The position numbers and the translations under genes were made by a program. This document shows, piece by piece, positions 18,158-26,910 of a DNA stretch of 64,000 bases; the first letter of the stretch is position 1, and each line of letters starts with the position of its first letter. The notes under the pieces are model-generated. The model ran no database searches. It saw only the letters and a program-made list of their open reading frames with translations, and had not been told where the DNA came from. The DNA comes from an uncultured Flavobacteriaceae bacterium (GTDB taxonomy: Bacteria > Bacteroidota > Bacteroidia > Flavobacteriales > Flavobacteriaceae): the NCBI GenBank assembly GCA_943789455.1, contig CALSUE010000001.1, positions 760,001-824,000 on the forward strand, given 5' to 3'.

Positions 18158-20032
18158 TTATAGTATGGATGGTTTTTTTTCAATACTCAGTATCCCTGTC
18201 AATAAAAATAAAAACATTAAAACTAATACATGATAAAGAGTTAAACCTAAGTAAACAGCATCATAAGTTGTTTTTATAAAAGCAATAGATATTAACATTA
18301 AGGTTATTTTAATCTTCAATTGATTTTGTGTAAAACTATGCATTAAAGCAATATAAATAACCAATATACATCCAACAAAATTAAGCCATAGATAACTGAT
18401 CACAGGAGCTAAACCAAGTTCTTCAGGTTGATAAATTCCAAAATAATAAATCAATAAAATAATAATCTCAGTAATAATTGCAGCAATAAAAACAGCATTC
18501 CCCTGAACTCTTTTGAAAAAGAATGCTAGTAAAAAGATACCCAAAACATTTCCATAAAAAAGAGATCCAATAATATTAACCAATTGAATTAAATTATCAA
18601 ATAAGTCTGCAATACAGGCAATTATAATTGCTAAAATACCCCAAGCTAAAGTTAGCCATTTTGAAGCTTTTACATAATGAGACTCATCTCTTCCGATAGC
18701 TAAATTTCTTTTGTACACATCAATAGTTGTAGTAGAGGCTAAAGAATTTAACTCTGAAGCTGTAGATGACATAGCAGCAGCTAAAATAACTGCCAATAAC
18801 AATCCAATAATACCTTTAGGAAGGTTATTTACGATAAAATGAATAAATACATAATCTTTATCATTTTCTTCAATTTTCTCATCTGAAGCTTTATCTACTT
18901 TTTTAATGATAGTTTTTGCTTGATTCTTTAAAATTTTATCCTGTTCGTTAAGTGCTATGATAATGGCTCTCTCAGAATCTTGTATCCCGTCTAAAAGAAG
19001 TGTTTTCTTTTGAGTTTCTATATCAGTATGTTGTTTTTCTAATGCTTTAAATTCTTCGTAATATTTAGAACTAATAACTGCCTCATTTGCTTTAGGGTTA
19101 AAATTTAGTGGAGATGCATTAAATTGATAAAATACAAATACCATAACTCCTGTAAGCAATATAAAAAACTGCATAGGAACTTTTAACAATCCATTAAACA
19201 ACAAACCTAACTGGCTTTCCCTGAGAGACTTTCCTGATAGATATCTTTGTACCTGACTTTGGTCTGTTCCAAAATAAGATAGCATCAAAAATGTACCCCC
19301 TAAAAATCCTGTCCAAATGGTATATTTCTTATCTAAGTCAAATGAAAAGTCTAATACTTTCATTTTATCACTTGCTCCTGCTATATCTAGTGCTTTTGAA
19401 AATGTTATTCCATCTGGCATATAGTACATAATTAAAGTAAAAGCAGTAACCATCCCTAAAAATATAATAATCATTTGCTGTTTTTGTGTGACATTCACAG
19501 CCTTTGTTCCTCCAGAAACTGTATAAAAAATGACCAATAAACCTATGATAATATTTAGAGCAATTAAATCCCAACCAAGAACATAAGATAAAATAATTGC
19601 AGGTGCATAAATGGTAATTCCTGCAGCTAATCCACGTTGAATTAAAAACAAAAAAGCGGTAAGCGATCTTGTTTTTAAATCAAACCGGGTCTCCAGGTAT
19701 TCATAGGCTGTATACACATTTAATTTGTAATAAATTGGAATAAAAACAAGGCATATAATAACCATGGCTATCGGAAGACCAAAATAGAACTGAACAAAGC
19801 CCATTCCATCATGGAAAGCCTGACCTGGAGTCGATAAAAAAGTAATGGCACTAGCTTGAGTAGCCATCACAGACAACCCTATGGTCCACCATTTAGTATC
19901 TTTTCCTCCTTTGATATAATCCTCCACGCCATTATTCATCTTTCGGGTCTTATAGACTCCATAAAGAACTATGAATAGTAAAGTTGAGAGTAAAACTAAC
20001 CAATCTAATAGATGTAAACTTGAAACTCCCAT
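18158..20032 (-). CDS. sodium:solute symporter family protein (SSS/SLC5)
   Basis: This 624-aa inner-membrane transporter has about 14 hydrophobic segments of the LeuT-like SSS fold. It begins LLDWLVLLSTLLFIVLYG and has the family segment TQASAITFLSTPGQAFHDGMGF. Between helices at about residues 305-400 lies a charged coiled-coil-like insert rich in Lys, Glu and Asp, a form I recall in Flavobacteriia symporters. The ligand is unknown; sugars, sialic acid or other small organic solutes are all possible. A 32-aa membrane microprotein gene ends 2 nt before its ATG. Confidence 0.9.
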   Translation of the reverse strand: MGVSSLHLLDWLVLLSTLLFIVLYGVYKTRKMNNGVEDYIKGGKDTKWWTIGLSVMATQASAITFLSTPGQAFHDGMGFVQFYFGLPIAMVIICLVFIPIYYKLNVYTAYEYLETRFDLKTRSLTAFLFLIQRGLAAGITIYAPAIILSYVLGWDLIALNIIIGLLVIFYTVSGGTKAVNVTQKQQMIIIFLGMVTAFTLIMYYMPDGITFSKALDIAGASDKMKVLDFSFDLDKKYTIWTGFLGGTFLMLSYFGTDQSQVQRYLSGKSLRESQLGLLFNGLLKVPMQFFILLTGVMVFVFYQFNASPLNFNPKANEAVISSKYYEEFKALEKQHTDIETQKKTLLLDGIQDSERAIIIALNEQDKILKNQAKTIIKKVDKASDEKIEENDKDYVFIHFIVNNLPKGIIGLLLAVILAAAMSSTASELNSLASTTTIDVYKRNLAIGRDESHYVKASKWLTLAWGILAIIIACIADLFDNLIQLVNIIGSLFYGNVLGIFLLAFFFKRVQGNAVFIAAIITEIIILLIYYFGIYQPEELGLAPVISYLWLNFVGCILVIYIALMHSFTQNQLKIKITLMLISIAFIKTTYDAVYLGLTLYHVLVLMFLFLLTGILSIEKKPSIL

Positions 20033-20034
20033 AA

Positions 20035-20133
20035 CTAACTAGCAAAAGATTTTGTTATTAAGTAAAAAACAATAATGTAAATAACATTAACAATTAGAAC
20101 AATTGAGTAAATTTTTTTCCAATGTTGTTTCAT
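20035..20133 (-). CDS. 32-aa single-span membrane microprotein
   Basis: An ORF too short for the track encodes MKQHWKKIYSIVLIVNVIYI followed by more hydrophobic residues and a short ITKSFAS tail. It has a basic N-terminus, then one strongly hydrophobic stretch of about 18 residues, typical of a small single-span protein with its N-terminus inside. It starts 11 nt after the PIG-L stop and ends (TAG) 2 nt before the symporter ATG, a spacing that suggests translational coupling. From memory, similar short ORFs precede SSS genes in other Flavobacteriia. A role as a symporter accessory subunit is inference. Confidence 0.68.
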   Translation of the reverse strand: MKQHWKKIYSIVLIVNVIYIIVFYLITKSFAS

Positions 20134-20144
20134 ATTTTTTATAA

Positions 20145-22667
20145 TTATTTTTCTAATTGATTTTGTTGCTGAATATTGGTTTGCCCAATAGATAAAATAT
20201 TTGCAAATAATTTATAAGCTCCCGAGACTCCTGCGGGTAATTCTCTAAAAAAACTTAATCCAGTATATATGTAGTTCCCTTTTCCATATTTAGCAATCAG
20301 TAAGCTTCCTTTTTTAGGTTTTTCTCCCCAATCATTCATTGATAAAATTGGAATATATTCAGAACTCCAAGAGTTTGGAAAATACAAACCTCTTTCTTGA
20401 ACCCAACCCTTAAAGTCTTGTTCAGATATCTTATTTGGAAAATTCATAACAGCATGATTTTTTTCTAGAATCTCTACTTTAGCATTTTCATCTGTAACTC
20501 TGTCTCTAGAAAGGTTTAATTTAAAAGGTGCAGCTACATCCACGCTCCTACTTGTATTGTATTGTACAACCATATTTCCACCATTTTTTACATACTCGAG
20601 TAAAAATTTTTGTTTGTATTTTAAAATAGGTATAGTATTGTATGCTCTAATTCCTAATACAATTGCATCAAATTTTCTCAAATGCTCGTTGGTAATATCT
20701 TCCGGATTAATCATAACTACACTATAACCAATCTGTTTTAAACTTTCAGGAACTAAATCTCCAGCACCTTTAATATAACCAATAAAATTTCCTGCTTTTT
20801 TAATATTTAAACGAACAGCTTTTGCCTCAGATTTTTTTAATACTGTTTGTTTAGGAATATGATCATATTTAATTTCTATTAGTTCTTTATCAAACTTTTT
20901 ACCATCTACTAAAACACTTGCCTTTATAACTCCTTCAGAGTCATTAATAGTTGGAGTTATTTTAAATGGGTATGTTTGAGTGTCTCCTTTTTGTTTTATT
21001 TCTATTTCAATGAAGGTTGGGGTAACTTTCCATTCCTCAGGAACGTCTAGGAATAACTTCCCTTTGATGTTATTAGCTCCTGAACGCACACCTACATTGA
21101 CTATCTGTTCATTAGCGTCTGAAAAAAGTAATACCTTATCATTCAGTTTTGTAGTTACCAAGGGTACTATTTCAAACGGATCATACAATTCACCTTGATC
21201 TCTTTTAGAGTATCTATGTATAATATTTTTTTTAATAGTAAGTTGAGTGGTATCTATTAATAAATTAAAAAACACAACTGCTTTTCTGGGTGTTTCAGGC
21301 TTACCTATTAAAGTTCTTTTATTTACATTATACATCCCTAAAGAACCCTCTGTTTGGAGCCAATACGGATCTGAGTAACTTAATTTTTCTAAATTTATGG
21401 TTTTTTTAAATTGTTGTTTAATATTATTTTCTAGCAATATATCATAGCTAATATTTTCAGTTTTTTCAGTTTTATAACCAATTGATTCTAAAAAAATTGG
21501 TATTTCTGCATTTCTGTTTAAAACTTCAATAGCTACCTCTACCATGTCATTGGGAACTGCACTTGAACTTTCTGACGAAGCTTCTAAATACAATCCTGCA
21601 CATGCTTCAATAATCTGAATGATTTGTTTTTCTTTGATATCTCTCCAATGTTTATCCTCCAAAGATTGAATTTTTTTGTAAGCAAGTATTAGGTCTTTTA
21701 GATGTTTTGCAGGATTCTCAAAGTCAAAATTCTTTTCAATATCATATAAAATTGAACCAATATCTCCTCCATTTTTTACTCTATTCCAAGTGGTATTTAT
21801 GCCTGAAAAAATATCATTAGTATCTTTTGGTTTATCCCCTCTTAAAAATTCTATGTATTCATTTTGGCTACCTCTAGTTGTTAATCTTCCAAATCCTTGA
21901 CATAAATGTTGACTACTAGCCAAAGAAGCTACTTCATTATTAGATAAACCTTTTAAAGGATAGAAAACTCCTACATCAACAGAGGTTAACTTTCCCTCTG
22001 TAGCTTTTTTAAATTCATCTTCAGACTTATAGAACCAAGACGATGTATTAAAAAACAACCGCTTAGGCTGCCATGTTTCGGTATATTTTAGTTGATTTGA
22101 AAACTTTGATGGATCATTTACTAAATCAAAAGCTTCTACACTTAACATTGCAGATGAAGTGTGATGTCCATGAGTTGTCCCCGGAGTTCTGTGATCAAAT
22201 CTATTAATGATAACATCGGGCTTAAAGGTTCTAATGGCCCAAACTACGTCACTTAAAACCTTTTCTTCATCCCATATCTTTAACGTTTCGTCAGGATGTT
22301 TAGAATAGCCAAAATCATTAGCTCTTGAAAATAATTGTTCACCACCGTCTACGCTTCGAGCAGCCAAAAGTTCTTGGGTTCTAATTACCCCTAATAATTC
22401 TCTAATTTCTGACCCTATTAAGTTTTGCCCACCGTCACCTCGAGTTAATGACAAATAACCTGTTCTTGCTTTAACGTGATTAGACAAATAGGAAATTAAG
22501 CGTGTATTTTCATCATCGGGATGAGCTGCTACATACAAAGCTGTTCCTAAAAAATTTAATTTTTGAATTTTTTCGAAAATTTGATTTGACGATAATTTTT
22601 CAGGTTTTTGAGAAAAAACAGAAATAGTGACTAGTAAAAATGAAAGAATTGTTACTATTTTTTTCAT
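20145..22667 (-). CDS. PIG-L family deacetylase, large exported form
   Basis: The protein begins with a signal peptide (MKKIVTILSFLLVTISVFSQ, cleavage near FSQ). The zinc-binding LmbE/PIG-L domain follows, with AHPDDE at residues 48-53, GDGGQN and THGHHTSSA, which carries the third metal His. A long middle beta-rich region and a C-terminal region like a class I amidotransferase/ThuA fold (AIVLGIRAYN) bring it to about 840 aa, far longer than the simple 230-aa enzymes. It should remove N-acetyl groups from an amino-sugar-like compound in the periplasm. The track start at 22733 lies upstream of the TACATTTG promoter box; the start at 22667 fits both leader and promoter. Confidence 0.88.
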   Translation of the reverse strand: MKKIVTILSFLLVTISVFSQKPEKLSSNQIFEKIQKLNFLGTALYVAAHPDDENTRLISYLSNHVKARTGYLSLTRGDGGQNLIGSEIRELLGVIRTQELLAARSVDGGEQLFSRANDFGYSKHPDETLKIWDEEKVLSDVVWAIRTFKPDVIINRFDHRTPGTTHGHHTSSAMLSVEAFDLVNDPSKFSNQLKYTETWQPKRLFFNTSSWFYKSEDEFKKATEGKLTSVDVGVFYPLKGLSNNEVASLASSQHLCQGFGRLTTRGSQNEYIEFLRGDKPKDTNDIFSGINTTWNRVKNGGDIGSILYDIEKNFDFENPAKHLKDLILAYKKIQSLEDKHWRDIKEKQIIQIIEACAGLYLEASSESSSAVPNDMVEVAIEVLNRNAEIPIFLESIGYKTEKTENISYDILLENNIKQQFKKTINLEKLSYSDPYWLQTEGSLGMYNVNKRTLIGKPETPRKAVVFFNLLIDTTQLTIKKNIIHRYSKRDQGELYDPFEIVPLVTTKLNDKVLLFSDANEQIVNVGVRSGANNIKGKLFLDVPEEWKVTPTFIEIEIKQKGDTQTYPFKITPTINDSEGVIKASVLVDGKKFDKELIEIKYDHIPKQTVLKKSEAKAVRLNIKKAGNFIGYIKGAGDLVPESLKQIGYSVVMINPEDITNEHLRKFDAIVLGIRAYNTIPILKYKQKFLLEYVKNGGNMVVQYNTSRSVDVAAPFKLNLSRDRVTDENAKVEILEKNHAVMNFPNKISEQDFKGWVQERGLYFPNSWSSEYIPILSMNDWGEKPKKGSLLIAKYGKGNYIYTGLSFFRELPAGVSGAYKLFANILSIGQTNIQQQNQLEK

Positions 22668-22691
22668 TACATAAGGTGGTTTGGATAGTAA

Positions 22692-22699
22692 CAAATGTA
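22692..22699 (-). promoter_or_regulatory. candidate -7 element for the PIG-L operon
   Basis: The minus strand reads TACATTTG, a perfect TAnnTTTG, 25 nt before the ATG at 22667. It lies inside the N-terminal extension of the track ORF and so favours the shorter protein. Confidence 0.5.
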
Positions 22700-22823
22700 A
22701 TATTTTAAATTTTCTCATAAAATAACCAATCATTTTTTTAATCGGTTTAAAAATGTAGTGATTTGGTCTATATTTTTAAGTAAAAAAACTATCAACAATA
22801 CAGCTAAAATGTTGATAACAAAA

Positions 22824-22854
22824 TTTTCAAAATCACTAAATTCGAATATCTTTG
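22824..22854 (+). promoter_or_regulatory. candidate promoter for dnaN
   Basis: TTTTC (22824-22828), an 18-nt spacer and TATCTTTG (22847-22854) match the Bacteroidota promoter pattern. The dnaN ATG lies 31 nt downstream of the -7 box. Confidence 0.55.
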
Positions 22855-22885
22855 TAAAAGAACCATTCTTAACAAAAAACCTTAA

Positions 22886-24001
22886 ATGAAATTCATCGTA
22901 TCAAGTTCTCAACTATTAAGACAATTACAAGTTTTGGGCGGAGTTATTAATAGTAATAACACCCTACCCATATTAGATAATTTCTTATTTGAAATTTCTG
23001 AAAATCAACTAAAAGTTTCTGCATCAGATCTAGAAACAACGATGACTGCTGTTGTAGCCATAGAATCTGATTCAACAGGATCCATTGCTATATCCGCAAG
23101 ATTACTTTTAGATACTTTAAAAACATTTCCGGATCAACCCTTAACATTCAAAACTGAAGGCGATAGTATTATTGAGATTAGTTCTGATCAAGGAAAATAT
23201 GATATGGCTTATTTTGGAGGAGATGAATTCCCAAAATCAGTAAGTTTAGAATCTCCAAGCAAAACTATTGTTCCTTCAAATGTATTAGCAACTGCAATAT
23301 CTAAGACTATTTTTGCTGCTGGAAATGATGATTTACGTCCCGTAATGAGTGGAGTCTTTTTTCAATTTAGTACTGATAATCTAACGTTTGTTGCTACAGA
23401 TGCACATAAATTGGTTAAATATACAAGAACAGACGTAACAGCTGATAAAACAGCTGAATTTATTATGCCTAAAAAACCTCTAAACTTATTGAAGGGTGTT
23501 TTAGGTGGTCAAGAAGATGTGGTAATTGAATACAACGATGCTAATGCAAAATTTACATTTGAGAATTTTGTGTTGATTTGCCGTTTAATTGATGGTAAAT
23601 ACCCAAATTATGAGGCTGTTATTCCAAAAGAAAACCCTAATAAATTAACTGTAGATAGAGCATCTTTTCAAAACTCTGTTCGTCGTGTTTCTATTTTTTC
23701 CAGCAAAACAACCCATCAAATTCGTTTAAAAATGGCAGGTACGGAATTAAATATTTCTGCCGAAGATTTAGATTTTTCAAACAAAGCTGATGAACGACTT
23801 AGTTGTGACTATCAAGGAGATGATATGCAAATTGGATTTAATTCTCGTTTTTTAAGTGAAATGTTAAGTAATTTGACGTCTAGCGAAGTTTTAATTGAAA
23901 TGTCTTTGCCTAACAGAGCAGGAATTCTTACTCCTATTGATGGAACTGATGAAGGTGAAAAAATCACCATGTTGGTAATGCCTGTGATGCTAAATAACTA
24001 A
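22886..24001 (+). CDS. dnaN: DNA polymerase III subunit beta (sliding clamp)
   Basis: The 371-aa protein has the clamp N-terminus MKFIVSSSQLLRQLQVLGGV, the DNFLFEI and FVATDAHKLV segments and the C-terminal hallmark LVMPVMLN. It forms the ring that tethers polymerase III to DNA. It is not next to dnaA, which is common in Bacteroidota. A TAnnTTTG promoter and a downstream hairpin terminator bracket it as a single-gene unit. Confidence 0.97.
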   Translation: MKFIVSSSQLLRQLQVLGGVINSNNTLPILDNFLFEISENQLKVSASDLETTMTAVVAIESDSTGSIAISARLLLDTLKTFPDQPLTFKTEGDSIIEISSDQGKYDMAYFGGDEFPKSVSLESPSKTIVPSNVLATAISKTIFAAGNDDLRPVMSGVFFQFSTDNLTFVATDAHKLVKYTRTDVTADKTAEFIMPKKPLNLLKGVLGGQEDVVIEYNDANAKFTFENFVLICRLIDGKYPNYEAVIPKENPNKLTVDRASFQNSVRRVSIFSSKTTHQIRLKMAGTELNISAEDLDFSNKADERLSCDYQGDDMQIGFNSRFLSEMLSNLTSSEVLIEMSLPNRAGILTPIDGTDEGEKITMLVMPVMLNN

Positions 24002-24061
24002 TAGAATATTTTATTAAATAGGTTTACTATATCATAAAATACATCTTTAAAATTCACATAT

Positions 24062-24111
24062 AAAATCACAACAAAACACTGAAAATAGCAGTTTAATGTT
24101 GTGATTTTTTT
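24062..24111 (+). terminator. rho-independent terminator after dnaN
   Basis: AAAATCACAACA and TGTTGTGATTTT pair as an outer stem around an inner ACTG/CAGT helix, followed by a T run. Confidence 0.75.
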
Positions 24112-24135
24112 ATATTTAAATCAAAAAATAATAAT

Positions 24136-24741
24136 TTGAATTTCCTTGCGCATTTATACCTGTCAGAAAGCTGCCCTAAGATTATGATTGGTAATTTTAT
24201 AGCTGACCACATTAAAGGAAATCAATTTACCCATTTAGATCCAAAAATTCAACAAGGGATCATATTACATCGACAAATTGACACATATACAGACGCTCAT
24301 GAAATTACAAGAATAAGTAAAAGAAGGCTTCACAAACGTTATGGTTTATTTGCTGGAATTGTAATTGATATTTTTTACGATCATTATTTAGCAAAAAATT
24401 GGAATGATTACTCCGCCATTCCTCTTAAAATTTACGTAAATTCAGTCTATAATTTAGTAAATAGTTATAAAGAAATTTTACCAGAAAAAACAATTCAAAT
24501 GATTCCTTACATGGTAAAATACAATTGGCTGTACAACTATAAATATAAAGAAGGAATTAAAAGTGTTCTTGAGGGAATGAATAAAAGAACTAATAATAAG
24601 GGACAAATAGATTTGGCTATTAACGATCTTAGAATACTAGATCAAGATATTGAAAAAGATTTTAAATTATTTTTTGATGATTTACAAATTTTTTCACATC
24701 AAAAAATTAAAGAATTACAACTACAAAATACACATTCATGA
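24136..24741 (+). CDS. acyl carrier protein phosphodiesterase-like protein (AcpH/DUF479)
   Basis: The family N-terminus NFLAHLYLS appears right after a TTG codon, so the start is TTG at 24136; the first in-frame ATG would cut off conserved residues. Other motifs are GNFIADHIKG, LHRQIDTYTDAH and DIFYDHYLAKNW, whose His/Asp pairs place it in the HD-like AcpH family that removes phosphopantetheine from ACP. The length of 201 aa is normal. Its TGA overlaps the next ATG (ATGA). Confidence 0.85.
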   Translation: MNFLAHLYLSESCPKIMIGNFIADHIKGNQFTHLDPKIQQGIILHRQIDTYTDAHEITRISKRRLHKRYGLFAGIVIDIFYDHYLAKNWNDYSAIPLKIYVNSVYNLVNSYKEILPEKTIQMIPYMVKYNWLYNYKYKEGIKSVLEGMNKRTNNKGQIDLAINDLRILDQDIEKDFKLFFDDLQIFSHQKIKELQLQNTHS

Positions 24742-26432
24742 AAAAAATAACACTCATATTTATTATTAGTATGTTAATAACATCCTGTAATCAGGAGTTG
24801 AAAAATGTTAGTGAAGTAACAGGTTTAGTTACAGAAAAAGCAATGGTGGTTTCTGCACGTGTTGAAGCTTCTAAAATTGGAACAGAAATTTTAAAAAAAG
24901 GGGGAAATGCCTTTGATGCCATGATGGCTACAGAATTGGCATTAGCTGTGAGTTATCCAGTTGCTGGAAATATTGGTGGTGGAGGTTTTATGGTCTACAG
25001 AAAAAATGATGGTGAAATTGGTGCTCTAGACTACAGAGAAAAAGCTCCTTTAGCTGCCTCTAAAGATATGTATCTAGATACAGAAGGGAATATCATCAAA
25101 GGTAAGAGCACCTCTGGCGCAACTGCTGTTGGAGTTCCTGGGACTATCGCTGGTGTATTCAAAGCTCAAAAAAAGTTTGGTGTACTCTCTGTTCAAGAAA
25201 TTTTGGCACCCATAATTGCATTGGCAAGAAAAGGAGTTGTAGTTACTAAAAAACAAGAAAAAAGAATTCTTAGACATAAAAAAGCTTTTAAAAAAGTAAA
25301 TAAAGATTCAATTATTTTTCTAAAGCATTGGAAAGAGGGTGATACCATAAAATATATTGCCTTAGCCAATACTTTAGAACGTATTTTAAAAAATGGAAGA
25401 GATGAATTTTACAAAGGGGAAACCTCAAAAAAATTAGCAAAATTTATTCAAAATAATGGAGGAATCATAACAGAAGAAGACTTAGGTAAATATGAAGCAA
25501 AATGGAGAACTCCTATTACATTCACATATGATAATTTAAAAATAACATCTATGTCTCCACCATCTAGTGGAGGAGTTTGTTTGGCACAAATCATGAACGG
25601 AATTGAACCTTATGATCTTCAAGCATACGGCCATAACTCTGTAAAAGCAATGCAGGTAATAACAGAAGCCGAGAGAAGAGCTTACGCAGATCGAAGTTAT
25701 TTTTTGGGTGATCCTGATTTTGTAAGTATTCCAAAAGATACATTAATTAGCAAATCCTATTCGAAGAATAGGATGCAATCTTTTTCTTTTGATAAACCAA
25801 CAGCTTCAAAAGATGTTTCTCATGGCTCTGTTGAAATTGTAGAAAGTATGGAAACCACCCACTATTCTATTGTAGATCAATACGGCAATGCGGTGTCAGT
25901 TACCACAACTTTGAATGGTGGTTATGGATCTAAACTTTATTCCTCAGAACTCGGTTTTTTTCTCAATAATGAAATGGATGATTTTAGCAGTAAACCAGGA
26001 GAACCAAACATGTTTGGTTTAATAGGGGCTAAAGCAAATGAAATTGCTCCTGAAAAAAGGATGTTAAGCTCAATGACACCTACGATTGTAGAAAAAAATG
26101 GTAAACTTTGGATGGTTGTTGGAACTCCTGGAGGGTCTACGATTATCACCTCTGTTCTACAAACTATTTTAAATGTTCATGAATTTAAAATGGGAATGCA
26201 AGAAAGTGTAAATCAACCTAGATTTCACCACCAATGGTTACCCGATATGATTATGATAGAACCCAATCAATTTAACAAAAACGTTATTAATGAACTTCGA
26301 AGTATTGGCTATACTATAGATGAGCGAAACTCAAGAATCATAGGGAAAGTTGATGCAATTTTAGTTTTAAAGAATGGAAAATTAGAGGCTGGAGCAGATC
26401 CAAGAGGAGACGATACAGCAATAGGGTTTTAA
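24738..26432 (+). CDS. ggt: gamma-glutamyltransferase
   Basis: This Ntn hydrolase cleaves gamma-glutamyl bonds such as that of glutathione. The leader MKKITLIFIISMLITSC is a lipoprotein signal, so it is periplasmic and anchored. The large-subunit motif GGNAFDAMMATELAL and GNIGGGGFMVYR are followed by the autocatalytic Thr in ESMETTHYSIVDQYGNAVS, at about residue 373, where the precursor splits. Later PSSGG-type and GTPGGSTI segments form the oxyanion and substrate sites. The 4-nt overlap with the acpH-like gene suggests coupling. Confidence 0.93.
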   Translation: MKKITLIFIISMLITSCNQELKNVSEVTGLVTEKAMVVSARVEASKIGTEILKKGGNAFDAMMATELALAVSYPVAGNIGGGGFMVYRKNDGEIGALDYREKAPLAASKDMYLDTEGNIIKGKSTSGATAVGVPGTIAGVFKAQKKFGVLSVQEILAPIIALARKGVVVTKKQEKRILRHKKAFKKVNKDSIIFLKHWKEGDTIKYIALANTLERILKNGRDEFYKGETSKKLAKFIQNNGGIITEEDLGKYEAKWRTPITFTYDNLKITSMSPPSSGGVCLAQIMNGIEPYDLQAYGHNSVKAMQVITEAERRAYADRSYFLGDPDFVSIPKDTLISKSYSKNRMQSFSFDKPTASKDVSHGSVEIVESMETTHYSIVDQYGNAVSVTTTLNGGYGSKLYSSELGFFLNNEMDDFSSKPGEPNMFGLIGAKANEIAPEKRMLSSMTPTIVEKNGKLWMVVGTPGGSTIITSVLQTILNVHEFKMGMQESVNQPRFHHQWLPDMIMIEPNQFNKNVINELRSIGYTIDERNSRIIGKVDAILVLKNGKLEAGADPRGDDTAIGF

Positions 26433-26471
26433 AATATCCATAAAAAAATAAAAACATATAATACTACAAAA

Positions 26472-26888
26472 ATGATTCAACCCTTTCACTTAGCTATTCC
26501 TGTCAAAAATTTAGAACTATGCAGAACCTTTTACAGAGATATTATTCAATGTATTGAAGGAAGAAGTGATACGCATTGGGTAGATTTCAATTTTTTTGGT
26601 CACCAATTGGTAATTCATCAAAAAGATGGTTTCACACCCCAACAAATTTCAAACCCTGTAGATGGTCATGACGTTCCTGTTCCTCATTTTGGTGTAGTTC
26701 TTAGCATGGATGATTGGGAAAAATTAAGTGAGCGGTTAAAAAAAAATGGAACGAAATTTATTATAGAACCCACCATTAGATTCAAAGGTAAACCAGGTGA
26801 ACAAGCTACATTATTTTTCAAAGATCCTGAGGGCAATGCTCTAGAATTTAAAGCTTTTAAAGATCTTAGTCAATTGTTTGCGACCTAA
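26472..26888 (+). CDS. VOC family protein (glyoxalase/dioxygenase-like)
   Basis: The 138-aa protein has the start FHLAIPVKNLELCRTFYRDI typical of vicinal-oxygen-chelate domains, a WVDFNFFGHQLVIHQ strand and the end FFKDPEGNALEFKAF with the metal-ligand Glu. VOC proteins range from lyases to dioxygenases and resistance proteins, so function cannot be named. Its TAA directly abuts the ATG at 26889 that would start the next gene in an undamaged frame. Confidence 0.85.
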   Translation: MIQPFHLAIPVKNLELCRTFYRDIIQCIEGRSDTHWVDFNFFGHQLVIHQKDGFTPQQISNPVDGHDVPVPHFGVVLSMDDWEKLSERLKKNGTKFIIEPTIRFKGKPGEQATLFFKDPEGNALEFKAFKDLSQLFAT

Positions 26889-26910
26889 ATGCGTCTTTTA
26901 GAAACCCATA

